A DNA stretch of 64,000 bases. Origin: Anabaena subtropica FACHB-260 (GTDB lineage Bacteria; Cyanobacteriota; Cyanobacteriia; Cyanobacteriales; Nostocaceae). Shown piece by piece: positions 9,962-18,457 of the stretch (positions within the stretch are counted from its first letter, which is position 1; the number at the start of each line of letters is the position of its first letter). Below the pieces are notes generated by a model, which did not search any database, had not been told where the DNA came from, and saw only the letters and a program-made list of their open reading frames with translations. The stretch covers positions 26,408-90,407 of the forward strand of contig NZ_JACJRF010000021.1 in assembly GCF_014697105.1 (NCBI RefSeq). Reading direction: 5' to 3'. Both the position numbers and the translations under genes were made by a program.

Positions 9962-10013
9962 CAGGTAATGGGTAATGGGTAAAAATTTCTTCTCAATTAC
10001 CAATTACCCATTA
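9962..10013. repeat. Dispersed inverted repeat (TAATGGGTAA / TTACCCATTA)
   Basis: A GGTAATGGGTAATGGGTAA segment and its inverted partner ATTACCCATTA flank an AT-rich loop just downstream of the ftsH stop. A close relative lies at 61026-61085, also just downstream of a minus-strand gene. It is probably a mobile or dispersed intergenic repeat that can form a hairpin at the 3' end of the transcript. Confidence 0.6.
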
Positions 10014-10027
10014 ACGATTCCTCACTC

Positions 10028-11926
10028 CTATTGACTGTTAAGCATTGACAACTGCTCATCAACTACTTGATTTTGACTTTCAGCAACAATTGTGCGAAAT
10101 ATTTCACCTTCAATAGTTTCTTGTTCAGTCAACAAATCTACCAACCGTTCCATAACCACACGGTGAGTTTGCAACAATTCTTTGGCTGTTTGGTAGCAAG
10201 TGTTGATAATTTCTCGGACTTGAGAATCTATCTTGGCAGCGATTTCCTCAGAATAATCTGATTTATTCATCCAGTCGCGTCCCAAAAACACCTCGCCACT
10301 TTGATTTTCTAAAGACAAAGGGCCTAATTCAGACATACCAAATCTTGTCACCATTTGCCTTGCCATTGATGTGACTTTCTGGAGGTCATCACCTGCGCCT
10401 GTGGTCACTTCTGGTTTACCAAAGACAATTTCCTCAGCAGCACGACCTCCCAAAGTAGAAGTAATTCTCGCCTTGAGTTGGGAACGAGAAATTAAACCTT
10501 GTTCTTCGTTGGGAGTAAACCAAGTTAAACCTTGTGCTTGTCCTCTAGGAATGAGAGTGACTTTCTGTACTGGGTCATGGTCTTTTAATAAAGTCCCAAT
10601 CAAACCATGTCCGACTTCATGGTAAGCAATTAAGCGCTTGCTCTTGCTGTCTACTAGGGGTGTTCCTTCCATCCCTGCAACTACCCTATCAACAGCATCA
10701 TCAATTTCGAGGATAGTAATTGCTTCTTTGCGCCTACGAGCTGTCAGAATAGCGGCTTCGTTGAGTAAGTTGGCTAAATCTGCGCCTGTGAATCCTGGTG
10801 TGCGGCGAGCGATCGCCTCCAGTGATACACTAGGGTCAACTTTCTTATTCCGCGAATGAACTTGGAGAATTTCTAAGCGTCCTTTCAAGTCTGGTGCATC
10901 AACTATTACCTGTCGGTCAAAACGACCGGGACGCAATAAGGCTGCATCTAATACATCTGGGCGATTGGTAGCAGCAATAATAATGATGCCTGTGTTACCT
11001 TCGAAACCATCCATCTCTGTGAGTAACTGATTGAGGGTTTGCTCTCTTTCATCATTACCGCCACCGATACCTGCACCCCGTTGTCTCCCAACAGCATCGA
11101 TTTCATCAATAAATATTAGACAAGGTGCATTGTCTTTAGCTTTTTTAAACAAATCGCGGACGCGGGATGCACCCACACCAACAAACATTTCCACAAATTC
11201 CGAACCGGAAATACTGAAAAAGGGAACAGCCGCTTCCCCAGCGATCGCTTTTGCTAGTAAAGTTTTACCAGTACCTGGAGGCCCAACTAACAGCACACCT
11301 TTGGGAATCCGCGCACCCACAGCTGTAAATCTTTCTGGTTGTTTAAGGAATGTGACAACTTCTTGTAATTCTTCTTTTGCTTCTTCGATACCAGCTACAT
11401 CGTCAAATTTCACACCAGTCTTGGCTTCCATTTGAAAACGCGCTTTGGATTTACCAAAGTTCATAGCTTGACTAGAAGCATTAGTGGAACGACGCAAGAA
11501 TAACAGCATTAAAGCCACCAGTGGCAAAATCCACATGAGGTTAATCAATAACCCTACGGCTGCTCGACTATTAGCAGAAGAAACTTCGCCAAAATCAACA
11601 TTTTTTTCTTTCAGTTGGCTAATTAACTCGGTGTTCTGCTCCAACAGCCTCACCTGTATCGGTGGTGTGTCTGGCTTTTGACCTTTTAAATAAACTTTGG
11701 CTATTTGCTCAGTTTCGTCCAGTTCTACTCTTTTAACTTGCTCTTGATTAACTTTTTGAATCAACTCTCCGTATGACAGAGACTCACGCTCTGCTTTTTG
11801 CGCCAAGACAGGATTGCCACCAAACATCGTTGGTAACATAATCAAACTGGCTGCAATAGCACCCGTCCAAGCAACGCGCTTTGGTGATTGCTGTTTTCTC
11901 AATGCCTTTTTCCCAAAATTTTTCAT
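10028..11926 (-). CDS. ftsH: ATP-dependent zinc metalloprotease FtsH
   Basis: A 632-residue membrane-bound AAA+ protease. Two transmembrane segments (about residues 19-36 and 124-143) flank an exposed domain. The AAA domain shows Walker A GPPGTGKT, Walker [10 protein letters not shown] and the second region of homology ([19 protein letters not shown]). The zinc-binding motif HEVGH lies in the C-terminal protease domain. The valine replaces the more common alanine and does not affect the ligands. Cyanobacterial FtsH proteins form hexamers that degrade damaged membrane proteins such as photosystem II D1. Several paralogues exist per genome, and I cannot say which number this is. Confidence 0.97.
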   Translation of the reverse strand: MKNFGKKALRKQQSPKRVAWTGAIAASLIMLPTMFGGNPVLAQKAERESLSYGELIQKVNQEQVKRVELDETEQIAKVYLKGQKPDTPPIQVRLLEQNTELISQLKEKNVDFGEVSSANSRAAVGLLINLMWILPLVALMLLFLRRSTNASSQAMNFGKSKARFQMEAKTGVKFDDVAGIEEAKEELQEVVTFLKQPERFTAVGARIPKGVLLVGPPGTGKTLLAKAIAGEAAVPFFSISGSEFVEMFVGVGASRVRDLFKKAKDNAPCLIFIDEIDAVGRQRGAGIGGGNDEREQTLNQLLTEMDGFEGNTGIIIIAATNRPDVLDAALLRPGRFDRQVIVDAPDLKGRLEILQVHSRNKKVDPSVSLEAIARRTPGFTGADLANLLNEAAILTARRRKEAITILEIDDAVDRVVAGMEGTPLVDSKSKRLIAYHEVGHGLIGTLLKDHDPVQKVTLIPRGQAQGLTWFTPNEEQGLISRSQLKARITSTLGGRAAEEIVFGKPEVTTGAGDDLQKVTSMARQMVTRFGMSELGPLSLENQSGEVFLGRDWMNKSDYSEEIAAKIDSQVREIINTCYQTAKELLQTHRVVMERLVDLLTEQETIEGEIFRTIVAESQNQVVDEQLSMLNSQ

Positions 11927-12240
11927 AACAATTACCCTTGGTCTGCTGCCATAGGCTGAGTGCTGATTTTAAGCCTATTCTTCCAGCAAAAATTGCCATA
12001 ACTGGACATCACTTTATCTAATCTAGTCTAACTCTCAGAAGAGGTGAGAGGGCAGGGGCCGGGGACAGGGGGAAAACTTTTTTCCTTCACTTTCTGTGCA
12101 ATTACTAGCCCAAAGCCTTGATTTTGCCTTATCTGCGGGTAATTACTATGTAATTTGACTACGAGAAAATAAATCGTTAAGATTATATACAAATTCGTAA
12201 TGACTTCGTTTTTTTAGAAATTTTTAAAGTTGGGTGGATT
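11927..12240. other. Divergent promoter region, ftsH / FMN reductase
   Basis: A 314-base gap between two divergent genes. It contains a G-rich segment (GGCAGGGGCCGGGGACAGGG near 12052) of a kind that recurs elsewhere in the window, and an AT-rich segment before the reductase gene. I see no coding sequence. Confidence 0.5.
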
Positions 12241-12786
12241 ATGGTAAAAATTGTTGGTATTGCTGGTAGTTTAAGATCAAACTCTTACACACAGTTAGCT
12301 TTGCAGATTGCAGCGCAGCGCTTAGAAGCGTTAGGTGCAGAGGTAGAAATTATTGACTTGCGGCAGTGGCAGTTGCCATTTTGTAATGGTGGGAAAGAAT
12401 ATACAGAATATCCCGATGTTGAGCGTTTGCGTGAGACTGTTCGCAATGCTGATGGATTAGTTTTGGCGACACCTGAGTATCATGGCGGTGTTAGCGGTGT
12501 CTTAAAAAATGCCCTTGACTTGATGAGCTTTGATCAATTATCTGATAAAGTCACAGGATTGATTAGCGTTCTCGGTGGTCAATCTAACAGCAACGCCTTA
12601 AATGAGCTGAGACTGATTGTTCGTTGGGTACATGGTTGGGTAATTCCAGAGCAAATTGCCATTGGACAAGCTTACGGTGCTTTTAGTCCTGAAGGAAAGT
12701 TATTAGATGAAAAACTCTCTCAGCGATTCGACCAATTTGCTCAGAGTTTAATAGACAACACTCGCAAGCTGCGAGGAGTAAATTAG
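12241..12786 (+). CDS. NAD(P)H-dependent FMN reductase family protein
   Basis: A 181-residue flavodoxin-like protein. The phosphate-binding loop GSLRSNSYT near the N-terminus and PEYHGGVSGVLKNALD (about residues 78-93) are the two family signatures that hold FMN. Such enzymes reduce free or bound flavin, quinones or azo compounds with NAD(P)H in the cytosol. The length is normal. It is transcribed divergently from ftsH and alone. The substrate cannot be predicted. Confidence 0.88.
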   Translation: MVKIVGIAGSLRSNSYTQLALQIAAQRLEALGAEVEIIDLRQWQLPFCNGGKEYTEYPDVERLRETVRNADGLVLATPEYHGGVSGVLKNALDLMSFDQLSDKVTGLISVLGGQSNSNALNELRLIVRWVHGWVIPEQIAIGQAYGAFSPEGKLLDEKLSQRFDQFAQSLIDNTRKLRGVN

Positions 12787-12862
12787 AAATAGGGGATAAG
12801 GAGAAGACATTTCCTCGTGAGGATTTTTCTCTTTGATATGGCAAGTAAAAAGTGTAAATTCA

Positions 12863-12985
12863 ATGTTCACCGTAATTACGCCAGAGAAAATCCAATTACC
12901 ACCCGGAGCGATTGTTAGACTGCCAGGTAGTTGACACGACTATCAAGTATTAAATCATCAATTAGGCGATCGCTCCTCTCCTTAA
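12863..12985 (+). pseudogene. Relic of a Uma2-family (DUF820) gene
   Basis: From the ATG at 12863 the frame reads MFTVITPEKIQLPPGAIVRL then PGS, a TGA stop at 12932, and then HDYQVLNHQLGDRSSP in the same frame before a TAA at 12983. This matches the start of Uma2-family proteins, which typically read LPPGxxVRLPxSWxDYxxL followed by GDRS; the tryptophan codon has become TGA. Nothing further of the family can be followed downstream. Uma2 proteins have a PD-(D/E)XK restriction-endonuclease-like fold and are abundant in cyanobacteria. This copy is dead and truncated. Confidence 0.65.
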
Positions 12986-13124
12986 ATCTTGATCTGGATA
13001 ATTTCTCCTGATAGCATCGCTATTAGAACTATCACGACATCTTTACACCAGAATCTATACAACAGTAATCAGTAGGCTCTCAGGTTACTGATTGGGATAA
13101 AAATTCCTCAGCTTAATGTGAATT

Positions 13125-14249
13125 TTAATTGAAACAAACTGAATGGATTTCAACTTGAAGCTTGATACTTGAAACCAGTTCTCCAATTATTTCTTCAATG
13201 CTGATATCCGTGAGTAATTCGTCTCGAAAATAATCTGGCAACATAATTTCAACATTGCCTTTGCATGAAAATGAAACTGGATTTCCTCCATCTTCTCCAT
13301 CAGCAGTAACGTAGCCAATATATGCCATCCCAGTATTTTTAAAGGCGATAGTCCATTCTAGGCTGTAGATGTCACCATGTTTTATTTCAAAAACTGAGTT
13401 ATCAATTTCGCAGTATGTTACATTGCCTTCAATTAATCCGTCGCACTTATCATAAGTAGTCTCTGCTATTCCTATTACTTTGCTTGCAGCAATATTCTCA
13501 ACTCGTTCAATAAAGTCTTCATGCTGGATAATTTTAACAAGGATAGATAACATTAAATCTTCTAAAGCTGAATTATATTTAGTAAGTTCATTTTGATAAC
13601 CAACTCGTTTAGAAGAAGTTAAACTTTTTAAATAACTGTATAAGCCGCCACAGTATAGTAATTCATTTATCCCAAATGAAGCAACACCACTATTATTATT
13701 TATCTTTACCATATTTGTTGGTAAAAACCCTGCTGAAATAAGGTTATATTCATTTTGTGATTCATTCACTTCTTCTTGAATTAGTACACAAACTAAAACA
13801 GTATTTTTATCAACTTCTTCTTTACTAATTGACCATTTGACTTGATTAATATTTCCTTGTCGTGCTTTAACCTGAATCCCGAAATTTGGATGAGAAGCTA
13901 TGGTAAAATCTACTTTTCCATCACCGTAGAGGTGTTTTTCATAATCTACTTCACTAACAAAATCATTTAAACGGGATTTGAGAACCTCTTCACCAAGTTT
14001 TCCTTTCAAGTTATTATTGAAGTATTGCTTTGGGTCATCTGGCTTATACTTCTTCACCATATCCCAACAAAAATCCCGTAGTTTCTTTAACCTATTGCCT
14101 GAGATAACCGTTAATTCACTATTGTATCCTTCTATTTCACAATGAAGATTGCGACCAGATTTTAGTCTTTGAATAAAATCAGTCTGTTGCTCTATTAATA
14201 GTGATGTCCATTCCATAGTAATACCAAATTTGCTTATTTCCACGAGCAT
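13125..14249 (-). CDS. Hypothetical protein with N-terminal PD-(D/E)XK nuclease-like domain
   Basis: A 374-residue protein. Residues 84-130 show a nuclease-like order: GKLGEEVLKSRL (E87), DGKVDFTI (D114), then GIQVKAR (Q126, K128), the E...D...(Q/E)xK arrangement of PD-(D/E)XK enzymes. The C-terminal 200 residues form a separate region of unknown fold. An in-frame ATG at 14216 is an alternative start; neither has a good ribosome-binding site. It stands alone, next to a Uma2 relic. I do not recognise the family. A role in DNA cleavage or defence is an inference from the motif only. Confidence 0.7.
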   Translation of the reverse strand: MLVEISKFGITMEWTSLLIEQQTDFIQRLKSGRNLHCEIEGYNSELTVISGNRLKKLRDFCWDMVKKYKPDDPKQYFNNNLKGKLGEEVLKSRLNDFVSEVDYEKHLYGDGKVDFTIASHPNFGIQVKARQGNINQVKWSISKEEVDKNTVLVCVLIQEEVNESQNEYNLISAGFLPTNMVKINNNSGVASFGINELLYCGGLYSYLKSLTSSKRVGYQNELTKYNSALEDLMLSILVKIIQHEDFIERVENIAASKVIGIAETTYDKCDGLIEGNVTYCEIDNSVFEIKHGDIYSLEWTIAFKNTGMAYIGYVTADGEDGGNPVSFSCKGNVEIMLPDYFRDELLTDISIEEIIGELVSSIKLQVEIHSVCFN

Positions 14250-14840
14250 CTAAGTAGTATAGCATAAGTTTTCAGTATATTACTTTACAACGCCAAGTAT
14301 AATGATAAAGGGTGTCCAGCGCCGGCATCGCTCATCCTGGTTAACGCAGTCCTGCAAAAGTTGTGGGTACTAATTTCCTCCATCCGCAACGGCGCACAGG
14401 TATCTCTGAGGATTTTGTGCAATACCTCTAGGTTAAGGAACTGAAAGTGACTTTCACTCACGAAAGTATCATGGTTTCAGCCGTGTAATCTGCGTCATTT
14501 TTTGAAAGTATTAAGGCTTAACCGAAAAGTGTTGTGGCTTTGTAGACATATCACAAGCTTTTGCAGAACTTACACAACTTCTGCATGACCTCACAAATTT
14601 TGATCAACTCCCGAGAAAACTAACTATAAGTAATCGCCTATAATTTCTCTCATTTTCAAGGAAATTATCAATGATATTTATGACGACAGAAACATAGATA
14701 AATATCTAAAATTATTTTCCTCAATTAGCTTCTGAGGATAGCACCAGCATTACCATTCGGGAATTACAACGTAATTTGAGCCAAAACTTAATCAGGGTGT
14801 AAGGGTAAACCTATACCCCTACACCCCTACACCCCTAATT
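14250..14840. other. Intergenic region without clear genes
   Basis: A 591-base gap. It holds a perfect palindrome, TGAAAGTGACTTTCA (14442-14456), and a C-rich tandem motif (CCTACACC repeated) at 14810-14836 just beyond the ferrochelatase-like gene. The segment 14310-14500 is less AT-rich than the rest and may be decayed coding sequence, but no frame is convincing. Confidence 0.4.
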
Positions 14841-15956
14841 CTAATGATGATGATGGTGATGGTGTGCAGCTAATTGTGGGTTAATTGCCACTGCTTGCTC
14901 ATTCTGCAACTTAGCAATTTGAGCATTTGCCCATTCAGCAGCCATCGCTAAAAACTCCGGATGGTCATTTACACAAGCCATTTGTACATAATCCACACCC
15001 GAATACTTTTTCTCTAAAGCATGGATGATGTGGTGTACATCTAATAAAGTTTCGTGGTTTTCTGTAGCAAAGCCAATGGGCATAAAGATAATAACCTTTG
15101 CACCCAATTGAATCAGGTTTTTAGCTGCTTGCTCGGCGTTTGGTTGTGTCCATTCAATCAGAGGTGTGTCGTGATTGAGCCAACCTACAGAAATGAGGGG
15201 ATACTTATAAATTAACTCTTCTCGTACCAGATCATACAGCGCTTGACTTTCGACAATTCCAGAGGTGAAACCTTTGGCTTTGTGAGGACAGCCGTGATTC
15301 ATTAATACAATACCAATTTGAGAAGGTAAATAAGCTGCGGCTAAATCAGCGTTAATTTTTTCCTCAACCAGATGTGCCATTAAATGAATATATTCTGGCT
15401 CATTATAAAAGGAAGGTATATAGCGTAATGCTTTCACCCAATGGTTTTCACCATCATTGGTCTCGGATAAAGCATTGTTAACTTGCTCAATAGCGATGCC
15501 ACTGGTGAAAATAGAATCAACCACTAGTAGGGGATAAATCAAAATTTTGTCGAAACCTTGATTTTTGATTTCTGCCAAAACTTGGTTAGGTAAAAAGGGA
15601 GCGCAGAAGTTGAAAGCTTTGAAAACTTGAATGCGATCGCCCCATTTTTCTTGTAAGTTTTGTTCAATGCCAGCACGCTGCTTTTCAAAGATGGCATTAT
15701 GAGGGGAAATAAAATCGTGGTGCTGATGTCCCCATTCGTGACGGTCAAATAACGCCAATAACTTAGCTAACGGGGGATAAATCCAAGTTGGGACAGGTGC
15801 AAATTTCGCTGTTAGTAGATTCAGCGCCTGTTCATTATAGTTAGCAAAATCTTCGTAACTTTCAACTTCACCATAACCCATGAGCAACACAGCTACTCGG
15901 TCTTGGGTTGATAGATGTTCCTGTGTGTTTTGTAGTTTTTCCGGTGTGGCAACCAC
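14841..15956 (-). CDS. Ferrochelatase-like (HemH family) protein with polyhistidine C-terminus
   Basis: A protein of about 371 residues from a GTG at 15956, preceded by GAGG eight bases upstream; a TTG at 15992 would extend it by 12 residues. It resembles class II metal chelatases: RVAVLLMGYGEVES at the N-terminus, FNFCAPFLP, IYPLLVVDS and IFMPIGFATENHETLLDV, which includes the conserved catalytic-region glutamate. Classical cyanobacterial HemH carries a C-terminal chlorophyll-binding extension; this one instead ends in AAHHHHHHH. It may be a diverged chelatase or may serve another metal. Ferrochelatase proper inserts Fe2+ into porphyrin. I leave the gene unnamed because of the divergence. 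Confidence 0.75.
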   Translation of the reverse strand: MVATPEKLQNTQEHLSTQDRVAVLLMGYGEVESYEDFANYNEQALNLLTAKFAPVPTWIYPPLAKLLALFDRHEWGHQHHDFISPHNAIFEKQRAGIEQNLQEKWGDRIQVFKAFNFCAPFLPNQVLAEIKNQGFDKILIYPLLVVDSIFTSGIAIEQVNNALSETNDGENHWVKALRYIPSFYNEPEYIHLMAHLVEEKINADLAAAYLPSQIGIVLMNHGCPHKAKGFTSGIVESQALYDLVREELIYKYPLISVGWLNHDTPLIEWTQPNAEQAAKNLIQLGAKVIIFMPIGFATENHETLLDVHHIIHALEKKYSGVDYVQMACVNDHPEFLAMAAEWANAQIAKLQNEQAVAINPQLAAHHHHHHH

Positions 15957-16181
15957 AATCAGTTCCTCGATATAAACCAGAATGGCAAGCAAAGTCAGTG
16001 GCTACAAAAGAGCTGCATTATTTACTCACCCAGTAATTTATTATCCTATCCCCCTGGATGGGATAACAATAAAAGTGACAATAATATATCAAAAGACATA
16101 CTGTGGTTAATACTAGATACCGAGTAGTGAAAAATAGTTAACACTGTATCTTGGGAAGAAGTATTGAGGTGTACATTCACC

Positions 16182-16224
16182 GTTGACTATGGACTGTGGA
16201 GTATTGACCAATTGACCAATGACC
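16182..16224 (+). repeat. STRR-type heptad repeats running into a start codon
   Basis: The segment contains CGTTGACTATGGACTGTGG followed by TATTGACCAATTGACCAATG, units of the TTGACCA/TGACCAA heptad known as a short tandemly repeated repetitive sequence in heterocystous cyanobacteria. The last unit supplies the ATG at 16219. Confidence 0.7.
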
Positions 16225-16791
16225 ATAATTATTTGCCCTGGAATCCATGACCCAAATTTAACGGAAAGCTTCATCTTGGGGCTGTTAAGTACAATCTCTG
16301 ATAGCTCAATCAATCAAAAGCACATAAATATACTTGTAGTCCCAGTTCAAGGCGTTTTGACTTTATCATCGCTTCATGTTTTGCATTTTTTACACGATCG
16401 CTTGGGTAGTAAGCTAAAATCGCCAGTTATATTCATCAGCTTTAGTGCTGGCGTAGTAGGAGCGATCGCTGCTGCTTGGCAATGGCAAAATTGGGGAGGC
16501 CAAGTTAAAGCGTTTATTGCTATAGATGGATGGGGTGTACCACTATGGGGAAATTTTCCCATTCATCGGCTAAGTCACGATTATTTCACTCATTGGAGTT
16601 CATTATCACTGGGAAGTGGGCAAGATAATTTTTATGCAGAACCACCGGTTGATCATTTAACCATGTGGCGATCGCCTCAAACAGTAAAAGGTTATCACGT
16701 TGATTCATCTGTAGAAATAGATACTATAACAAACCGTTTAACTGCGGCTGAGTTTTTATCCTCTTTGTTAAGAAACTATGAAGAAAAATAG
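16219..16791 (+). CDS. Alpha/beta-hydrolase-like protein
   Basis: A 190-residue protein beginning MTIIICPGIHDPNLTESF. FISFSAGVVG at about residue 72 resembles the nucleophile elbow of alpha/beta hydrolases, with the serine in SFSAG, and the IAIDGWGVPLWG that follows fits a strand-turn. It is short for the fold and may lack a lid. The substrate is unknown. The gene lies between the divergent ferrochelatase-like gene and the MFS gene, and its start codon is part of a heptad repeat. Confidence 0.65.
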   Translation: MTIIICPGIHDPNLTESFILGLLSTISDSSINQKHINILVVPVQGVLTLSSLHVLHFLHDRLGSKLKSPVIFISFSAGVVGAIAAAWQWQNWGGQVKAFIAIDGWGVPLWGNFPIHRLSHDYFTHWSSLSLGSGQDNFYAEPPVDHLTMWRSPQTVKGYHVDSSVEIDTITNRLTAAEFLSSLLRNYEEK

Positions 16792-16986
16792 TCCGGAAAA
16801 TAGTCCCAGTGAACAGGAGTGACTTATGGAGTGATGAGAAAATAAGAGGGGCGAGGGTGATGTAGTTTTATTTTTCTGCAAGACGAGAGACAAAATAAGT
16901 ACAAATCCTTCTCCATCGCTCCCCAATCCCTCATTTCCCCAACCTCCTCCACTCCCCATCTACCGTAGTTACTAACCAAAATCCCC

Positions 16987-18252
16987 ATGTTTCCTACAGA
17001 ACCTGCTGCCATTAATAATGGGTTTGGCGCACTCCTCAAAAATCGTGATTTTATGCTGCTGTGGATGGGGCAGTTACTATCCCAGTTAGGTGATAAAGTC
17101 TTTTTCGTCTTAATGATCGCCTTGCTGGCAAATTACCCACCACTTCCAGGTTTAGCAGAGAACTCGATGTACTCAATTTTGATGGTAGCTTTTACACTGC
17201 CTGCCATTTTATTAGGTTCTGCGGGTGGTCTTTTTGTAGACCGGGTTTCTAAAAAGCTTGTCTTAGTGGGTGCTAATGTCATACAGGCATTATTGACGCT
17301 TTTAATAGCTTTCTCGCCACGGGATTTTATTCTTTTTTTAATACTAACTTTTGCAATTTCCGCCTTAGCACAGTTTTTTGCCCCAGCAGAACAGGCCGCT
17401 ATTCCGCTTTTGGTACGTAAAGAAAATTTTATGGCAGCCAATGCCCTCTATAGCAGTACAATGATGGGGGCTTTAATTGTGGGTTTTGCCATTGGTGAGC
17501 CGATACTGAGTTGGGCAAAAACCTTCTTAGGCACAGATTATGGTCAAGAAGCTATAGTGGCTGGATTATACTCGCTCTCAGCACTTGCCTTTTTGCTAGT
17601 TAATTTTAAATCTGAACATAAAACTTTGAGCGATCGCACAGCCTTCATCCATCCTTGGACTGATTTCAAAGAAGGCTTACGCTATCTCAAGAAAAACCGC
17701 CTAGTATTGAATGCCATGCTGCAACTGACAACTTTGTATTGTGTCTTTGCAGCTTTAATGGTGGTATCTATTAGATTGGCAGCAGATTTTGGTTTAAAAC
17801 AACAACAATTTGGCTTTTTCTTGGCAGCAGCAGGAGTGGGGATGGTATTGGGAGCAGCCATGTTGGGGCATTGGGGTGATAAATTTCATCACAAACCCTT
17901 ACCCTTAATCGGGTTTTTAGTGATGGCTGGGGTTTTGGCAATGTTTACTTTTACCCATAACTTATTACTGGCTTTAACACTTTGTGCATTCTTAGGCTTG
18001 GGTGCTTCCCTAATCGGCGTACCCATGCAAACATTAATTCAACACCAAACACCACCCACAATGTATGGCAAAGTATTTGGTTTTCAGAATCATGCTGTAA
18101 ATATTGCCTTATCAGCACCTTTAGCAATTACCGGGCCATTAACTGATGCACTAGGATTGAGAACTGTATTGATCAGTATGAGTTTCGTAGTCGCAACCGT
18201 AGGCATTTGGGCGTGGAAGAATACTCGTCGAGTTTTGCAAGATGTGATTTAG
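16987..18252 (+). CDS. MFS transporter (exporter-like)
   Basis: A 421-residue integral membrane protein with about 12 hydrophobic segments. It starts directly with the cytoplasmic segment LLKNRDFMLLWMGQLLSQLG and has the loop GLFVDRVSKKLVLVGANVIQ after the second helix, the MFS signature. The motif [14 protein letters not shown] is shared almost exactly with the second MFS gene at 52860-54500, so the two are paralogues. The family resembles enterobactin and drug efflux pumps. The substrate is unknown. It is probably transcribed alone. Confidence 0.85.
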   Translation: MFPTEPAAINNGFGALLKNRDFMLLWMGQLLSQLGDKVFFVLMIALLANYPPLPGLAENSMYSILMVAFTLPAILLGSAGGLFVDRVSKKLVLVGANVIQALLTLLIAFSPRDFILFLILTFAISALAQFFAPAEQAAIPLLVRKENFMAANALYSSTMMGALIVGFAIGEPILSWAKTFLGTDYGQEAIVAGLYSLSALAFLLVNFKSEHKTLSDRTAFIHPWTDFKEGLRYLKKNRLVLNAMLQLTTLYCVFAALMVVSIRLAADFGLKQQQFGFFLAAAGVGMVLGAAMLGHWGDKFHHKPLPLIGFLVMAGVLAMFTFTHNLLLALTLCAFLGLGASLIGVPMQTLIQHQTPPTMYGKVFGFQNHAVNIALSAPLAITGPLTDALGLRTVLISMSFVVATVGIWAWKNTRRVLQDVI

Positions 18253-18457
18253 TCAATAGTCATTCGTTCTCTTCTCCCTCTGTTCCCAGCCCTCCTGCTT
18301 CCTCTCAATCCCCAGTCCGCAATCCTCTACTCATAACCCGTATCTATCATCGTCATACTAAAGAAAGAAATTTAAATCATAATTTGATTGAACTTTTCTA
18401 TTAATATTGAATTACTGACTACAGAATTCCAGCATCAACTTAGCTATCCTCTGAGGT

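Noticed and set aside
9962..10013. Insertion sequence or CRISPR-like array at the TAATGGGTAA repeats
   Set aside because: Only two direct units and a single inverted partner, without spacers, transposase or target duplications; it fits a dispersed hairpin repeat.
11031..11435. 134-codon plus-strand ORF opposite ftsH
   Set aside because: Antisense to a well-conserved AAA+ domain, Ser/Pro-rich, no recognisable domain or ribosome-binding site.
14308..14480. Possible small gene or transposase remnant in the 14.3-14.5 kb GC-richer patch
   Set aside because: No frame longer than a few dozen codons with recognisable sequence and no terminal inverted repeats.
14831..14866. His-tag from a cloning vector on the ferrochelatase-like gene
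   Set aside because: The tail has seven histidines encoded by mixed CAC/CAT codons in continuous native sequence, without vector-like flanks.
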